This document shows, one piece after another, positions 56,693-64,000 of a stretch of DNA of 64,000 bases; position 1 is the first letter of the stretch; the number at the start of each line of letters is the position of its first letter. A program made the translations under genes and the position numbers. Origin of the DNA: DASQUK01 sp963756425 (GTDB taxonomy: Bacteria > Actinomycetota > Acidimicrobiia > Acidimicrobiales > VFJN01); contig CAVWNW010000004.1 of NCBI GenBank assembly GCA_963756425.1, positions 248,001 through 312,000 of the forward strand. Direction: 5' to 3'. The notes below the pieces were generated by a model that searched no databases, was not told the DNA's origin, and worked only from the letters and a program-made list of their open reading frames with translations.

Positions 56693-57133
56693 ATGCCAAT
56701 CGAGGGCGAGTACGAGCCCAGTGCTTGGGGCTGGGTCGCCAACCAGGTCGACCTCTACGAATCGTCCGCCGGCACCAAGGGAGTGTCCATCCAGGGCACT
56801 CCGTGCGTGGTCATCACGATGCGAGGCCGCCGCACCGGCAAGGTCCGCAAGGCGGGCGTGATGCGGGTCGAGCACGAGGGGACCTATGCCGCAGTTGCTT
56901 CGAAGGGTGGCGCCGACCACCACCCCGGCTGGTACCTGAACCTCTGCGCCGATCCCGACGTGACCATTCAGGACGGTCCGGTGCTCTACACCCTGCGGGC
57001 CCGGGAGGTGAAAGGGGACGAGAAGGCCGCATGGTGGGCACGTGCCGTGGAGGTGTGGCCAGCCTACGACGAATACCAGCGGAGAACCGACCGGGCCATC
57101 CCCGTGATGGTGTTCGAGCCGCCGCCCGCCTGA
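56693..57133 (+). CDS. Deazaflavin (F420)-dependent nitroreductase family protein
   Basis: A 146-residue DDN-family protein: VANQVDLYESSAGTKGVSIQGTPCVVITMRGRRTGKVRKAGVMRVEHEGTYAAVASKGGADHHPGWYLNL is the split-barrel F420-binding core, and EVWPAYDEYQRRTDRAIPVMVFEP the typical C-terminus. It transfers hydride from F420H2 to quinones or nitro compounds in relatives. Confidence 0.92.
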   Translation: MPIEGEYEPSAWGWVANQVDLYESSAGTKGVSIQGTPCVVITMRGRRTGKVRKAGVMRVEHEGTYAAVASKGGADHHPGWYLNLCADPDVTIQDGPVLYTLRAREVKGDEKAAWWARAVEVWPAYDEYQRRTDRAIPVMVFEPPPA

Positions 57134-57163
57134 CGCCGCCGGCCGGTCCTCGATCCGCAAACC

Positions 57164-57505
57164 TCAGATCGTGTCGCCGGGGATGCCGAACATGGGGCGC
57201 ACGTCGACCCGGAGGCGTCCCGCCTCGACCGACGGGTCCGCCTCGGCAAGGGCGCGGACGGTGTCGCCGTCCTGTCCCGCGAAGATGCCGATCCCGGCCA
57301 GGTCGCCGTCGTCGAGCACCGGTCCGTTCAGCAGGAGGCTGCCCTCGCTGCGCAGCGTGAAGAGGTGGCGCAGGTGCTGCTGCTGGAGGCGGTCCGCCTC
57401 CGCCTCCGATTGATCTCGCACCGGTCCCTTCCACAGGAGCACCAACGTGTACCCCCTGCCGTTGGCCACGGTCTCGTGGATCTGTCGGTCGAGCGCATCG
57501 GGCAT
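57164..57505 (-). CDS. YciI-family protein
   Basis: A 113-residue YCII-like ferredoxin-fold protein (GYTLVLLWKGP, QQHLRHLFTLRSEGSLLLNGPVLDDGDLAGIGIFAGQDGDTVRALAEADPSVEAGRLRVDVRPMFG). The His in QQHLRHL and the Asp of ADPSV are the usual conserved residues. The exact role is unknown. Confidence 0.88.
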   Translation of the reverse strand: MPDALDRQIHETVANGRGYTLVLLWKGPVRDQSEAEADRLQQQHLRHLFTLRSEGSLLLNGPVLDDGDLAGIGIFAGQDGDTVRALAEADPSVEAGRLRVDVRPMFGIPGDTI

Positions 57506-57536
57506 GCGCCGATCCTGTCAGGCGGCCCGGCGCCGC

Positions 57537-58271
57537 TCACCCACTTTGCCGCTCCCCGTCGACCGTGACCTCGACCCGGTCGTCGTAGAAGGCGACGAGG
57601 CCCGCGATCCTCGTGCTCTCGGGGAGCGGCGCGGGGTAGCTCCAGGCGACGTCCTTCACCTGTCCCTCCCCGATCCGGGCCGTCAGGTGCTCGGCCTGGC
57701 CCTTGTAGGGGCAATGGGTGACGGTGTCCGAGCGAACGAGCAGGTCCATCCGTACGTCGACCCGCGGCACATACCAGCGCGGCGGGAGCCCGGTCTCGAA
57801 CAGCGCGTGGGCCGCCGTCGACTCGGCCAGGACTGTGTCGCCCAGCGTCACCCGGACCTGGCGCGAGGTCGGCAGGATGTCGATCCGGGCGTACGGGGAC
57901 CGGACGTGCGTGAAGACCTGCTCGTCCTCCTCGAACCAGGCGTCCATGGCGTCCCACTCGAAGTGGACGTGGTCACGGAGGTCCTCGATCGGCGAGTCGG
58001 GAAAGCGCACCGCGGCGTCCCGGGCCTCGGCGCCACCCACGCGCACGGTGAGGTGCTCGGCGTCGCCCCGGCTGGGGGAGTGGCTGCGGTCGCCGGTGGG
58101 CACCAGCTCGGCCACCACGTCGTCCGCGGGGAGGTAGTAGGTCGGGTAGTACGGCACCTCCCAGACCAGCAGCGGGCGGGTGGTGTCGGCCACGAGGTGG
58201 CCCCCCAGGTACATACGGACCCGCTTGGCGCCGCGTTCGACCCGCACACGACCTCGCCTGGTGTCAGCCAT
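57537..58271 (-). CDS. Tandem DUF427 protein
   Basis: A 244-residue protein with two DUF427 domains. The first has RVRMYLGGHLVADTTRPLLVWEVPYYPTYYLPADDV and the second VRVTLGDTVLAESTAAHALFETGLPPRWYVPRVDVRMDLL, each followed by the TH/Y-G-A-x-H segment (SRGDAEHLTVRV; CPYKGQAEHLTARI). Function unknown. Confidence 0.9.
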   Translation of the reverse strand: MADTRRGRVRVERGAKRVRMYLGGHLVADTTRPLLVWEVPYYPTYYLPADDVVAELVPTGDRSHSPSRGDAEHLTVRVGGAEARDAAVRFPDSPIEDLRDHVHFEWDAMDAWFEEDEQVFTHVRSPYARIDILPTSRQVRVTLGDTVLAESTAAHALFETGLPPRWYVPRVDVRMDLLVRSDTVTHCPYKGQAEHLTARIGEGQVKDVAWSYPAPLPESTRIAGLVAFYDDRVEVTVDGERQSG

Positions 58272-58330
58272 GTCCGGGCCAACCGCGTCCGGGCCCGCAG
58301 GATTCCCCCTCGGCCGGACCGAAAAACCAG

Positions 58331-58401
<71 letters not shown>

Positions 58402-58554
58402 AGTGCCGGCGACGGTAGCGACGGACGATCGGGTGATCCAACCGCACGGACACCGCCTGGCCCGCGGGGAGGCGGAGTCAACGCTCGCACCAGGGCACAA
58501 GCGCGAGGGCACGACACCGGCAACAACGTGGCGTCTGCCGCCTACGCTGGGCGG

Positions 58555-59487
58555 ATGTACGGCATCGCGATGAGTGTCGCTGCGTGTATTCGCGCCGGCA
58601 CCCGCGTGGACGTGGCCTGGGTCGTCGACAGCCAGGGTTTCAGCATGCTCGATCGGAACGACGCCCTCGCGCTGACGCCGGGAGGTGGGCGCGTGGGGTC
58701 CCTCCTGTCGGGTACGGCCGACGATCAGTTGGCACACCTCGCCGGGCGCGACGACGGCGGTCGCGGGCGGCTGGTTGACCTGCACATCGACGACGTCGAC
58801 GCGTTGATCGTCGGACTGTCCAGCGGTGGCGACGCCCGTTGCCTTCTCGTTCCGGCCTCTGTCCTGCCCGTAGAGCTGTGGGATCTGTTGATCGCCCGCG
58901 AGCCGGTGTGCCTCGTGGCACGCGTCCAGGGGGACGAGGTCGTTGACACGGCTTTGTTCACGTCCGGATCCATCACCGCCGCCGGCGACGACGTCGAGCG
59001 GCTCTTCCGCCGCGGCGCCAGCGACGTGGTGCTCTCCGAGGACCACATCGTGACGGTGCTGTGGCCGGTGCCCAAGCTGGTGATCGTCGGCGCCGGTGCG
59101 GTTGCCGACGCGCTTCATCAGGCCGCGGGGCTGCTCGGCTGGCACGCCGAGACCATCACCGACGTCGGGACCGCGACCGGTGTGGTCGCCTCGCTGGCGG
59201 TGCTCGACAACCTCGTGGTCCTCAGCCACGATCACGAGTTCGCCGGCCGGGTCTTGGCGTCGGCGCTCACGAGCGAGGTCGGATACATCGGCGCGCTCGG
59301 CTCAAGGCAGATGCAGCAGATGCGTGCCGACTGGCTCGCCTACCGGGGCATCACCGACCTCACCCGCATCCACGGCCCGGCCGGGCTGGACCTCGGTGCG
59401 AGGGCGCCGGGGGAGATCGCCATCTCCATCGTTGCCGAGGCTCTGGCAGTCCGGTCGGCACGTACAATGCAGGTGCAATCGAAGTGA
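58555..59487 (+). CDS. XdhC/CoxI-family molybdenum hydroxylase maturation protein
   Basis: A 310-residue protein. The N-terminal XdhC part is AMSVAACIRAGTRVDVAWVVDSQGFSMLDRNDALALTPGGGRVGSLLSG, and the C-terminal Rossmann part is KLVIVGAGAVADALHQAAGLLGWHAETITD, VGYIGALGSRQMQQMRADWLAYRG, GPAGLDLGARAPGEIAISIVAEALA. XdhC-like proteins insert or sulfurate the Mo cofactor of xanthine dehydrogenase/CO dehydrogenase-type enzymes. It opens a run with MoxR-type CoxD and VWA CoxE. Confidence 0.9.
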   Translation: MYGIAMSVAACIRAGTRVDVAWVVDSQGFSMLDRNDALALTPGGGRVGSLLSGTADDQLAHLAGRDDGGRGRLVDLHIDDVDALIVGLSSGGDARCLLVPASVLPVELWDLLIAREPVCLVARVQGDEVVDTALFTSGSITAAGDDVERLFRRGASDVVLSEDHIVTVLWPVPKLVIVGAGAVADALHQAAGLLGWHAETITDVGTATGVVASLAVLDNLVVLSHDHEFAGRVLASALTSEVGYIGALGSRQMQQMRADWLAYRGITDLTRIHGPAGLDLGARAPGEIAISIVAEALAVRSARTMQVQSK

Positions 59488-59509
59488 TGCCGGAGAAGGG
59501 ACGCCCACC

Positions 59510-59773
59510 ATGACACAGGACGCCGATGACGCACTCGAGGTGCTCCGTGCGGTCTGGGCGGCGCAACAGGGTGGCGGCAGCGTCGACCTCGACGAGGACT
59601 GCAGCCCGACGAAGTCGTGCAAGAACATGCAGGGCGTGACGTTCGACGGGTTCGCCGAGCCCGGGAGCGACGTGCGTGGGGCATGGCGGGAGAAGTTGGC
59701 CCGCGAAGGGAAGCTGAGCGACTCTGACCGGAGCATCCGCGATCTCGTCCTCGGTGCGACCGAGTCGGGCTGA
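59510..59773 (+). CDS. Small hypothetical protein in the cox maturation cluster
   Basis: An 87-residue, acidic protein (TQDADDALEVLRAVWAAQQGGGSVDLDEDCSPTKSCKNMQGVTFDGFAEPGSDVRGAWREKLAREGKLSDSD shown in parts). DEDCSPTKSCKNM has two Cys four residues apart. It sits 22 bp after xdhC and 9 bp before coxD, so it belongs to this operon. Family not recognised. Confidence 0.65.
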   Translation: MTQDADDALEVLRAVWAAQQGGGSVDLDEDCSPTKSCKNMQGVTFDGFAEPGSDVRGAWREKLAREGKLSDSDRSIRDLVLGATESG

Positions 59774-59782
59774 CCTCCGGGC

Positions 59783-60673
59783 GTGACGGGCGACGGGGTG
59801 GACCGACCAGAAACGGTCGGCGGGCTCACCGACCTCCTGCTCCAGGGCGGCTACGTCGCCGATCGCGGGCTGTCCACGGCCCTCTTCGTCTCACTGTCGC
59901 TCGGCCGGCCGATCCTGCTCGAAGGCGAGGTGGGAGTCGGCAAGACGGAGGTGGCGAAGGTGCTCGCGACCGTCTTCGGCCGAAAGTTGATCCGCTTGCA
60001 GTGCTACGAGGGCATCGACACCAACCAGGCGCTGTACGAGTGGGACTACGCCCGGCAGATGCTGCAGATCCGGGCCCTGTCGGAAAAGCAGATCGACGAC
60101 GACACCGCTGTCGACAAGCTGTTCGGCCCGAAGTTCCTCCTCGAGCGCCCGCTCCTGGAGGCAGTCCGGACCGGCGACCGGGCCGTGCTGCTGATCGACG
60201 AGGTCGATCGGGCCGACGACGAGTTCGAGGCGTTCCTGCTCGAGTTGCTCGCCGACTTCCAGATCAGCATCCCCGAGATAGGGACCATCACGGCCAGCAG
60301 CCCGCCGCTGGTGGTCCTCACTTCCAACCGCACCCGTGAGCTCCACGACGCCCTCAAACGACGCTGCCTCTACCACTGGGTCGGCTATCCGAGCCCGGAG
60401 CGCGAGCTCGAGATCATCCTCGTGCGCGCACCGGGAACGTCGGAGATGCTGGCGCGGAAGGTGGTCGCGTCGGTCAACCGGCTGCGCGAGCTCGATCTCG
60501 CCAAGCCACCGGGCGTCGCCGAATCGCTCGACTGGGTGGCCACGCTCGAGGTGCTCGGGGAGACGGATCTCGACGCCCGCTCCGCCGAAGACTCCATCGG
60601 TGCCGTGATCAAGGAGCGCGACGACCTCGAGGTGGTGCGCGACAACCTCGAGGAGATCGTGTCCGGTGCCTGA
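59783..60673 (+). CDS. coxD: MoxR-type AAA+ ATPase, CoxD-like
   Basis: A 296-residue AAA+ protein: Walker A EGEVGVGKTEVAKVLA, RLQCYEGIDTNQALYEWDYARQ (the MoxR/CoxD hallmark), Walker B AVLLIDEVDRADDEFEAFLLELL, sensor 1 VVLTSNRTRELHDALKRRCLYHW. CoxD is required to form the S-Mo-Cu site of CO dehydrogenase in Afipia (Oligotropha). GTG 59783; 8-bp overlap with coxE. Confidence 0.88.
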   Translation: MTGDGVDRPETVGGLTDLLLQGGYVADRGLSTALFVSLSLGRPILLEGEVGVGKTEVAKVLATVFGRKLIRLQCYEGIDTNQALYEWDYARQMLQIRALSEKQIDDDTAVDKLFGPKFLLERPLLEAVRTGDRAVLLIDEVDRADDEFEAFLLELLADFQISIPEIGTITASSPPLVVLTSNRTRELHDALKRRCLYHWVGYPSPERELEIILVRAPGTSEMLARKVVASVNRLRELDLAKPPGVAESLDWVATLEVLGETDLDARSAEDSIGAVIKERDDLEVVRDNLEEIVSGA

Positions 60674-61793
60674 CCGGGCGCCGTTCATCAGCCTGCTCGT
60701 CGCCTTCGGCAACGAGCTGCGCGCCGCGGGCATGGCAGTCGGAACCGGCGACGTAAGCACGTACTGCGCGGCGGTGGCCGCGCTCGACCCGACCGATCTG
60801 CTCGATCTCTACTGGTCCGGGCGCACCACGTTGGTCACCCGCCGGGAGCAGATCCCCGTCTACGACCGGGTGTTCCGAAGGTTCTTCCTCGATGAGAGTG
60901 ACGACGCCGACCCGATGAAGATGACCCTGAGGGTAAGCGCCGCGTCTGAGCTGGAGATCGAACTGCCGTCGGGGGAGCCGGCAGGAGACGATCACGAGGA
61001 CGAGGAGGCGACGCTCGGGCTGATGGCGTCCGATGTCACTGTCCTGCGCGAGAAGTCGTTCGCCGTGTGCACCCCCGAAGAGCTCGTGGCTCTGCGGCGG
61101 ATCATGGCGCGGATCAGGTTGACACCACCGCGCCGATGTACCCGGCGGACGGCGCCGGCTCCGGCCGGACGCCGGCCCGACATGCGCCGAACCGTTCGCG
61201 AGACGATGCGCACCCACGGCGAGCCAGCCGAGCTGTTCTGGCGCCGTCGTCAGCTGCGGACGCGGCCGCTCGTCCTGATCCTGGACGTGTCCGGGTCGAT
61301 GTCCGACTACTCCCGCAGCCTGCTGCAGTTCGCTCACTCGACGGCGCGAGCGTCCGCTCGGGTCGAAGTGTTCTGCTTCGGCACGCGACTGACACGGATC
61401 ACCAGGGCGCTGGGGCATCGCCGGCCGGACGACGCCATGGCGCAGGCGGCGAGGGCGGTCTTCGACTGGGACGGCGGGACGCGGATCGGCGACTCGCTGG
61501 AGACGTTCGTTCGCGTGTGGGGTCGTCGTGGGATGGGCCGCGGTGGGATCGTGGTGATCTGCTCCGACGGGCTCGACCGCGGCGATCCAGGTGTGCTCGC
61601 CGGGGCGATGGAACGCTTGTCGCGGCTCTGCCATCGCATCGTGTGGATGAACCCGCACAAGGGGCACGACGTCGACTTCCAGCCGAGCACGCTGGGGATG
61701 ATGGTCGCCGCGCCCTTCGTCGACCTGCTGCTGTCGGGACACGACCTGCGGAGTCTCGAGGAGTTCGCGGCACGACTCCCCGAGCTCGGGTGA
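60666..61793 (+). CDS. coxE: VWA-domain protein, CoxE-like
   Basis: A 375-residue protein. The N-terminal ~190 residues (LLVAFGNELRAAGMAVGTGDVSTYCAAVAAL, YWSGRTTLVTRREQIPVYDRVFRRFF) are typical CoxE. The VWA domain follows (PLVLILDVSGSMSDYSRSLLQFAH with the DxSGS metal site, WDGGTRIGDSLETF, GGIVVICSDGLDRGDP). It works with CoxD in active-site assembly. An intervening acidic insert sits at residues ~95-125. Confidence 0.88.
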   Translation: MPDRAPFISLLVAFGNELRAAGMAVGTGDVSTYCAAVAALDPTDLLDLYWSGRTTLVTRREQIPVYDRVFRRFFLDESDDADPMKMTLRVSAASELEIELPSGEPAGDDHEDEEATLGLMASDVTVLREKSFAVCTPEELVALRRIMARIRLTPPRRCTRRTAPAPAGRRPDMRRTVRETMRTHGEPAELFWRRRQLRTRPLVLILDVSGSMSDYSRSLLQFAHSTARASARVEVFCFGTRLTRITRALGHRRPDDAMAQAARAVFDWDGGTRIGDSLETFVRVWGRRGMGRGGIVVICSDGLDRGDPGVLAGAMERLSRLCHRIVWMNPHKGHDVDFQPSTLGMMVAAPFVDLLLSGHDLRSLEEFAARLPELG

Positions 61794-61798
61794 GCGCG

Positions 61799-62083
61799 AT
61801 GAGGTGGAGCGTGACGGTCGTGGCCGAGGGGGACCGGGTGGTCACGCGGGAAGAGGTCGTCGAGCTGGCGGACGCGGTGGCCGCGCTGAGCGGGATCGCG
61901 TCCGGCATCGGCACGACGAGCTATGGGGCACAGATCGTCGTCCACGCGGAGAGTGCGGACGAGGCGGTCGAGCACGCCGCCCGCGAGTTGGTCGACGCTG
62001 CCGCACGAGCTGGCCTGCCGCCGTGGCCGGTGACGCGCGCCGAGGTGATGGGTGAGGACGACGCGGGGGACGAGGACGGATGA
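61799..62083 (+). CDS. Small hypothetical protein, cox cluster
   Basis: A 94-residue protein (MRWSVTVVAEGDRVVTREEV, then VELADAVAALSGIASGIGTTSYGAQIVVHAE) with an alternating strand/helix pattern like a small alpha/beta sandwich and an acidic tail. It starts 5 bp after coxE and overlaps the next gene by 4 bp. Not recognised. Confidence 0.65.
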   Translation: MRWSVTVVAEGDRVVTREEVVELADAVAALSGIASGIGTTSYGAQIVVHAESADEAVEHAARELVDAAARAGLPPWPVTRAEVMGEDDAGDEDG

Positions 62084-62514
62084 TCCGGCTCGGTTCGTTG
62101 GCCGGATATCCGTTCGAAGGCCCGCGCGCCCTTGCTGGCTGGACCCCCCCGGCTCGCGCCGCGGTCTATGCCATCGTGTTCAAGCCCGATGCGGACGCCA
62201 AGCCCGACCGCTATGCGGTCACCTTTGTGGGCGAGTCCACCGACCTCTCTGCGGAACGCCTGCCGTTCAACCATCCACGGGCGGGGTGCTGGGTTCGCCG
62301 CGCCGGCAGCCGCTGGAACCTCTATGTCTGCACGTACGAGGTGCCCGGCGGGCTGCCGTCCCACCGCGCGCAGATCGTTCGTGAGCTGATCGCCGTGTAC
62401 CACCCGACCTGCAACCGCGAGCGGTACGACCCGTCGTGGAAGGAGCAGTGGATCGGCGAGTACACGGCACCGACGGCCGGGCCGCTGACCACCGACCGGG
62501 ACCCAGGTCCCTAG
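62080..62514 (+). CDS. Hypothetical protein, weakly GIY-YIG-like
   Basis: A 144-residue protein (FEGPRALAGWTPPARAAVYAIVFKP, YAVTFVGESTDLS, AGCWVRRAGSRWNLYVCTYEVPGG, IVRELIAVYHPTCNRERYD). The VYAI...VTFVGES...IVRELIAVYHPTCN pattern recalls a degenerate GIY-YIG nuclease fold, but catalytic Arg/Glu positions are not clear. It ends 4 bp inside the convergent gene. Confidence 0.55.
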   Translation: MIRLGSLAGYPFEGPRALAGWTPPARAAVYAIVFKPDADAKPDRYAVTFVGESTDLSAERLPFNHPRAGCWVRRAGSRWNLYVCTYEVPGGLPSHRAQIVRELIAVYHPTCNRERYDPSWKEQWIGEYTAPTAGPLTTDRDPGP

Positions 62515-62924
62515 CTCGTCACCTCGTCTTCGGGCTGGGACGCGACGTCGGCCGCAGGGCGCCGGCCCGGCACGTAGCCCACAGCGTCGTGCAGCCGCGA
62601 GCGACGACGCTGGGATGCCGGCCGCGCCGGACCGCGCTCGGTGGTTTCGGCCGGCTCGTAGGTTGCCCCGGTCACGATGTCCTCCGCCATGCCGTAGAGC
62701 AGTGGAAGGGCACCGGCGATGACCCCGCCGGTGCGGTTGATCCGCTCGACGCCCGGTTCGATCACCTCCGCGTCGCGAACGATGCTGCCGACGAGCTCGG
62801 AGCACTGCTCGAGGTTCGTGGCCACACGATTCAGCTGCCCCCCGACGATGTACAGGTAGATCGCCAATCCGGCGATGAGCAAGCCGATATCGACGACGGA
62901 GAGCACGATCAGCGTCGTCGTCAC
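62511..62924 (-). CDS. Small single-TM protein (train member 5)
   Basis: 137 residues. TTTLIVLSVVDIGLLIAGLAIYLYIVGGQLN is an N-terminal TM helix. NRVATNLEQCSELVGSIVRDAEVIEPGVERINRTGGVIAGALPLLYGMAEDIV is an amphipathic helical domain, and the tail is basic then acidic. It overlaps the stop of the upstream gene by 4 bp, so the train is one operon. Not recognised. Confidence 0.65.
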   Translation of the reverse strand: MTTTLIVLSVVDIGLLIAGLAIYLYIVGGQLNRVATNLEQCSELVGSIVRDAEVIEPGVERINRTGGVIAGALPLLYGMAEDIVTGATYEPAETTERGPARPASQRRRSRLHDAVGYVPGRRPAADVASQPEDEVTS

Positions 62925-63208
62925 GAGCGCACCTTTCCGAGCACACGGCCGAGGAACAGGTGGTGTTCCAGGCCTTCTGCGAGCACGGCGTCGACGCGGG
63001 ACGCGGTTTCGGCGATGAGCGCGGTGTCCGAGGTGTTCGCGGCCGCCTGCTGCAACGTCTCGCGAATCTCCACGACGCGGCGGTCGATCTCACGCACCAG
63101 TAGGACCAGGATCGTGAGCAGCGCGGCGACCGCGAGCACCACGACGAACCCACCGATGACTGCGCCCCACCAGAGGTTCTCCTGCGTGTTGGTCAGTGCG
63201 AACACCAT
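62921..63208 (-). CDS. Small single-TM protein (train member 4)
   Basis: 95 residues: MVFALTNTQENLWWGAVIGG, a TM helix (FVVVLAVAALLTILVLLV), then an amphipathic helix (REIDRRVVEIRETLQQAAANTSDTALIAETASRVDAVLAEGLEHHLFLGRVLGKV). Same layout as its neighbours. No family recognised. Confidence 0.65.
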   Translation of the reverse strand: MVFALTNTQENLWWGAVIGGFVVVLAVAALLTILVLLVREIDRRVVEIRETLQQAAANTSDTALIAETASRVDAVLAEGLEHHLFLGRVLGKVRS

Positions 63209-63210
63209 CG

Positions 63211-63480
63211 TCAACCTCCCAGCCTGGCGCGTCCGCGGGCGAGGCCGGCGACGATCGCCTCGGCCGCCTCCTTCGTCGTGCTGAGCTCCGCCAGCGCCGC
63301 TGTGTGACGCACCGACTCGGTCAGCGAGTCGTTGATCTCCGCCGCTTGCCTCCCGATCGAGCGGGCGAGCAGCAGGATGGGGACGACGAGAGCGACGACC
63401 ACCAGCACGACGATGATCGCGACCGTGTACCCGATCACCCAACTGGTCGTTGACTCGCTCGCCGCCAGTAGCTGAAACAT
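63211..63480 (-). CDS. Small single-TM protein (train member 3)
   Basis: 89 residues from ATG 63480: MFQLLAASESTTSWVIGYTV, TM helix (AIIVVLVVVALVVPILLLA), then RSIGRQAAEINDSLTESVRHTAALAELSTTKEAAEAIVAGLARGR, an amphipathic helix. Layout matches the adjacent genes. Confidence 0.62.
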   Translation of the reverse strand: MFQLLAASESTTSWVIGYTVAIIVVLVVVALVVPILLLARSIGRQAAEINDSLTESVRHTAALAELSTTKEAAEAIVAGLARGRARLGG

Positions 63481-63496
63481 CGTTTCGCTCGCTTCC

Positions 63497-63724
63497 TCAG
63501 ATCGATTCGCAGAAGTCACGCACTGGCGCCAGCTCCGCGTTCACCGACGGAAGGACCTCGGGCACCGTGCGTGTCTTGTCGGCCACGACCTGGACCCCGC
63601 CGAGGAGGGTTCCGAGGGTCCGGCGTATCGCAATCAGGTGGAAGAGGACCCGGACCAGCCCGAGGGCGGCGGCCGCGACGATCAGAGCGGCGATGACCAC
63701 GGTCACCCAGGCGACGATTGGCAT
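63497..63724 (-). CDS. Small single-TM protein (train member 2)
   Basis: 75 residues: MPIVAWVTVVIAALIVAAAA (TM), then LGLVRVLFHLIAIRRTLGTLLGGVQVVADKTRTVPEVLPSVNAELAPVRDFCESI, a helical domain. Layout as in the neighbours; not recognised. Confidence 0.6.
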   Translation of the reverse strand: MPIVAWVTVVIAALIVAAAALGLVRVLFHLIAIRRTLGTLLGGVQVVADKTRTVPEVLPSVNAELAPVRDFCESI

Positions 63725-63745
63725 GACGTTGTCCTCTCTCCTCGC

Positions 63746-64000
63746 TCAACCCAGGAGCTTGCCCACGGAGCCGGCGTAGCGGACCGCGCCGTTCGCGACT
63801 TCGTGGATCGTGCTGTCCGTCGTGGCCAAGAGCTCCGGTACCTCGTCCAGCTCGCCGATCAGCGCGACCCCTCCGGCCAGGGTGTCATCGGACGCCTGCC
63901 GTATCCGTTCCAGCGCAGCCAATACGCGGTTGAGGAGGGCGACGAGAACGGGGACGACGACGAGCAACAGGATCACGTTGCCGATCCACCAGAGCACCAT
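63746..64000 (-). CDS. Small single-TM protein (train member 1, at window edge)
   Basis: 84 residues whose ATG is the last triplet of the window, so it may be complete or may extend further. MVLWWIGNVILLLVVVPVLV is a TM helix; ALLNRVLAALERIRQASDDTLAGGVALIGELDEVPELLATTDSTIHEVANGAVRYAGSVGKLL is an amphipathic helical domain with a VPELL motif like member 2's VPEVL. Confidence 0.6.
   Translation of the reverse strand: MVLWWIGNVILLLVVVPVLVALLNRVLAALERIRQASDDTLAGGVALIGELDEVPELLATTDSTIHEVANGAVRYAGSVGKLLG

Overview
The window is GC-rich DNA (by eye around 70 % G+C) with many GTG starts, several F420/deazaflavin-dependent enzymes, an LPXTG surface protein, a LigD-type NHEJ polymerase, SARP- and ANTAR-type regulators and an MT0933-like antitoxin. 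This points to an actinobacterium. The F420 enzymes together with CODH-type (cox) accessory genes fit Acidimicrobiia best; that class assignment is inference.

Layout. 1-3.3 kb: a partial F420 oxidoreductase, CsbD, a decayed DUF6766 gene and an unknown secreted-looking protein. 3.3-9.1 kb: the trans-translation pair ssrA (tmRNA) and smpB bracket a bioA-bioF-bioD biotin cluster, followed by a mec-cysM cysteine pair. 9.1-15.4 kb: housekeeping block with an AP-superfamily phosphohydrolase, an F420 oxidoreductase, a GDT1-type Mn transporter behind a yybP-ykoY riboswitch, then murI, an MBL hydrolase, rph and rdgB. 15.4-22 kb: a frameshifted aconitase, a LigD-polymerase, and a broken AbiEi/DUF559 nuclease gene bracketed by matching palindromes. 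22-29 kb: an odd tRNA, clpP, rpe, a MEDS-kinase, and a Nur-like regulator divergent from a nickel/cobalt ECF transporter (cbiM-PDGLE-cbiQ-cbiO). 29-39 kb: a truncated ECF sigma factor, a LysR-HTH/esterase fusion, PhoU, regulators, a NarL-type two-component system and a D-Ala-D-Ala carboxypeptidase. 39.3-47.2 kb: a decayed zone with IS982 and Pr6Pr remnants, a broken GH43 gene and a broken giant nucleotide-cyclase/SARP/STAND/WD40 protein. 47.2-58.4 kb: tRNAs Lys, His, Arg and Gly, an SDR, two GAF-ANTAR proteins, an MFS-cNMP fusion, a Tat/LPXTG protein and small oxidoreductases. 58.5-64 kb: an XdhC/CoxD/CoxE maturation cluster facing a train of five small single-TM proteins.

Two themes recur. 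First, single-base indels break otherwise well conserved genes (acnA, the MFS-cNMP protein, possibly bioA/bioF), often in short homopolymers. Some may be assembly errors, while the 39-47 kb zone also contains true remnants. Second, several regulatory or repeat signals can be read directly: a Mn riboswitch, a Nur box, a three-copy promoter-like module (GTAACG-N16-CGRTCT), palindromes around a nuclease gene, and a tandem repeat inside the tmRNA.
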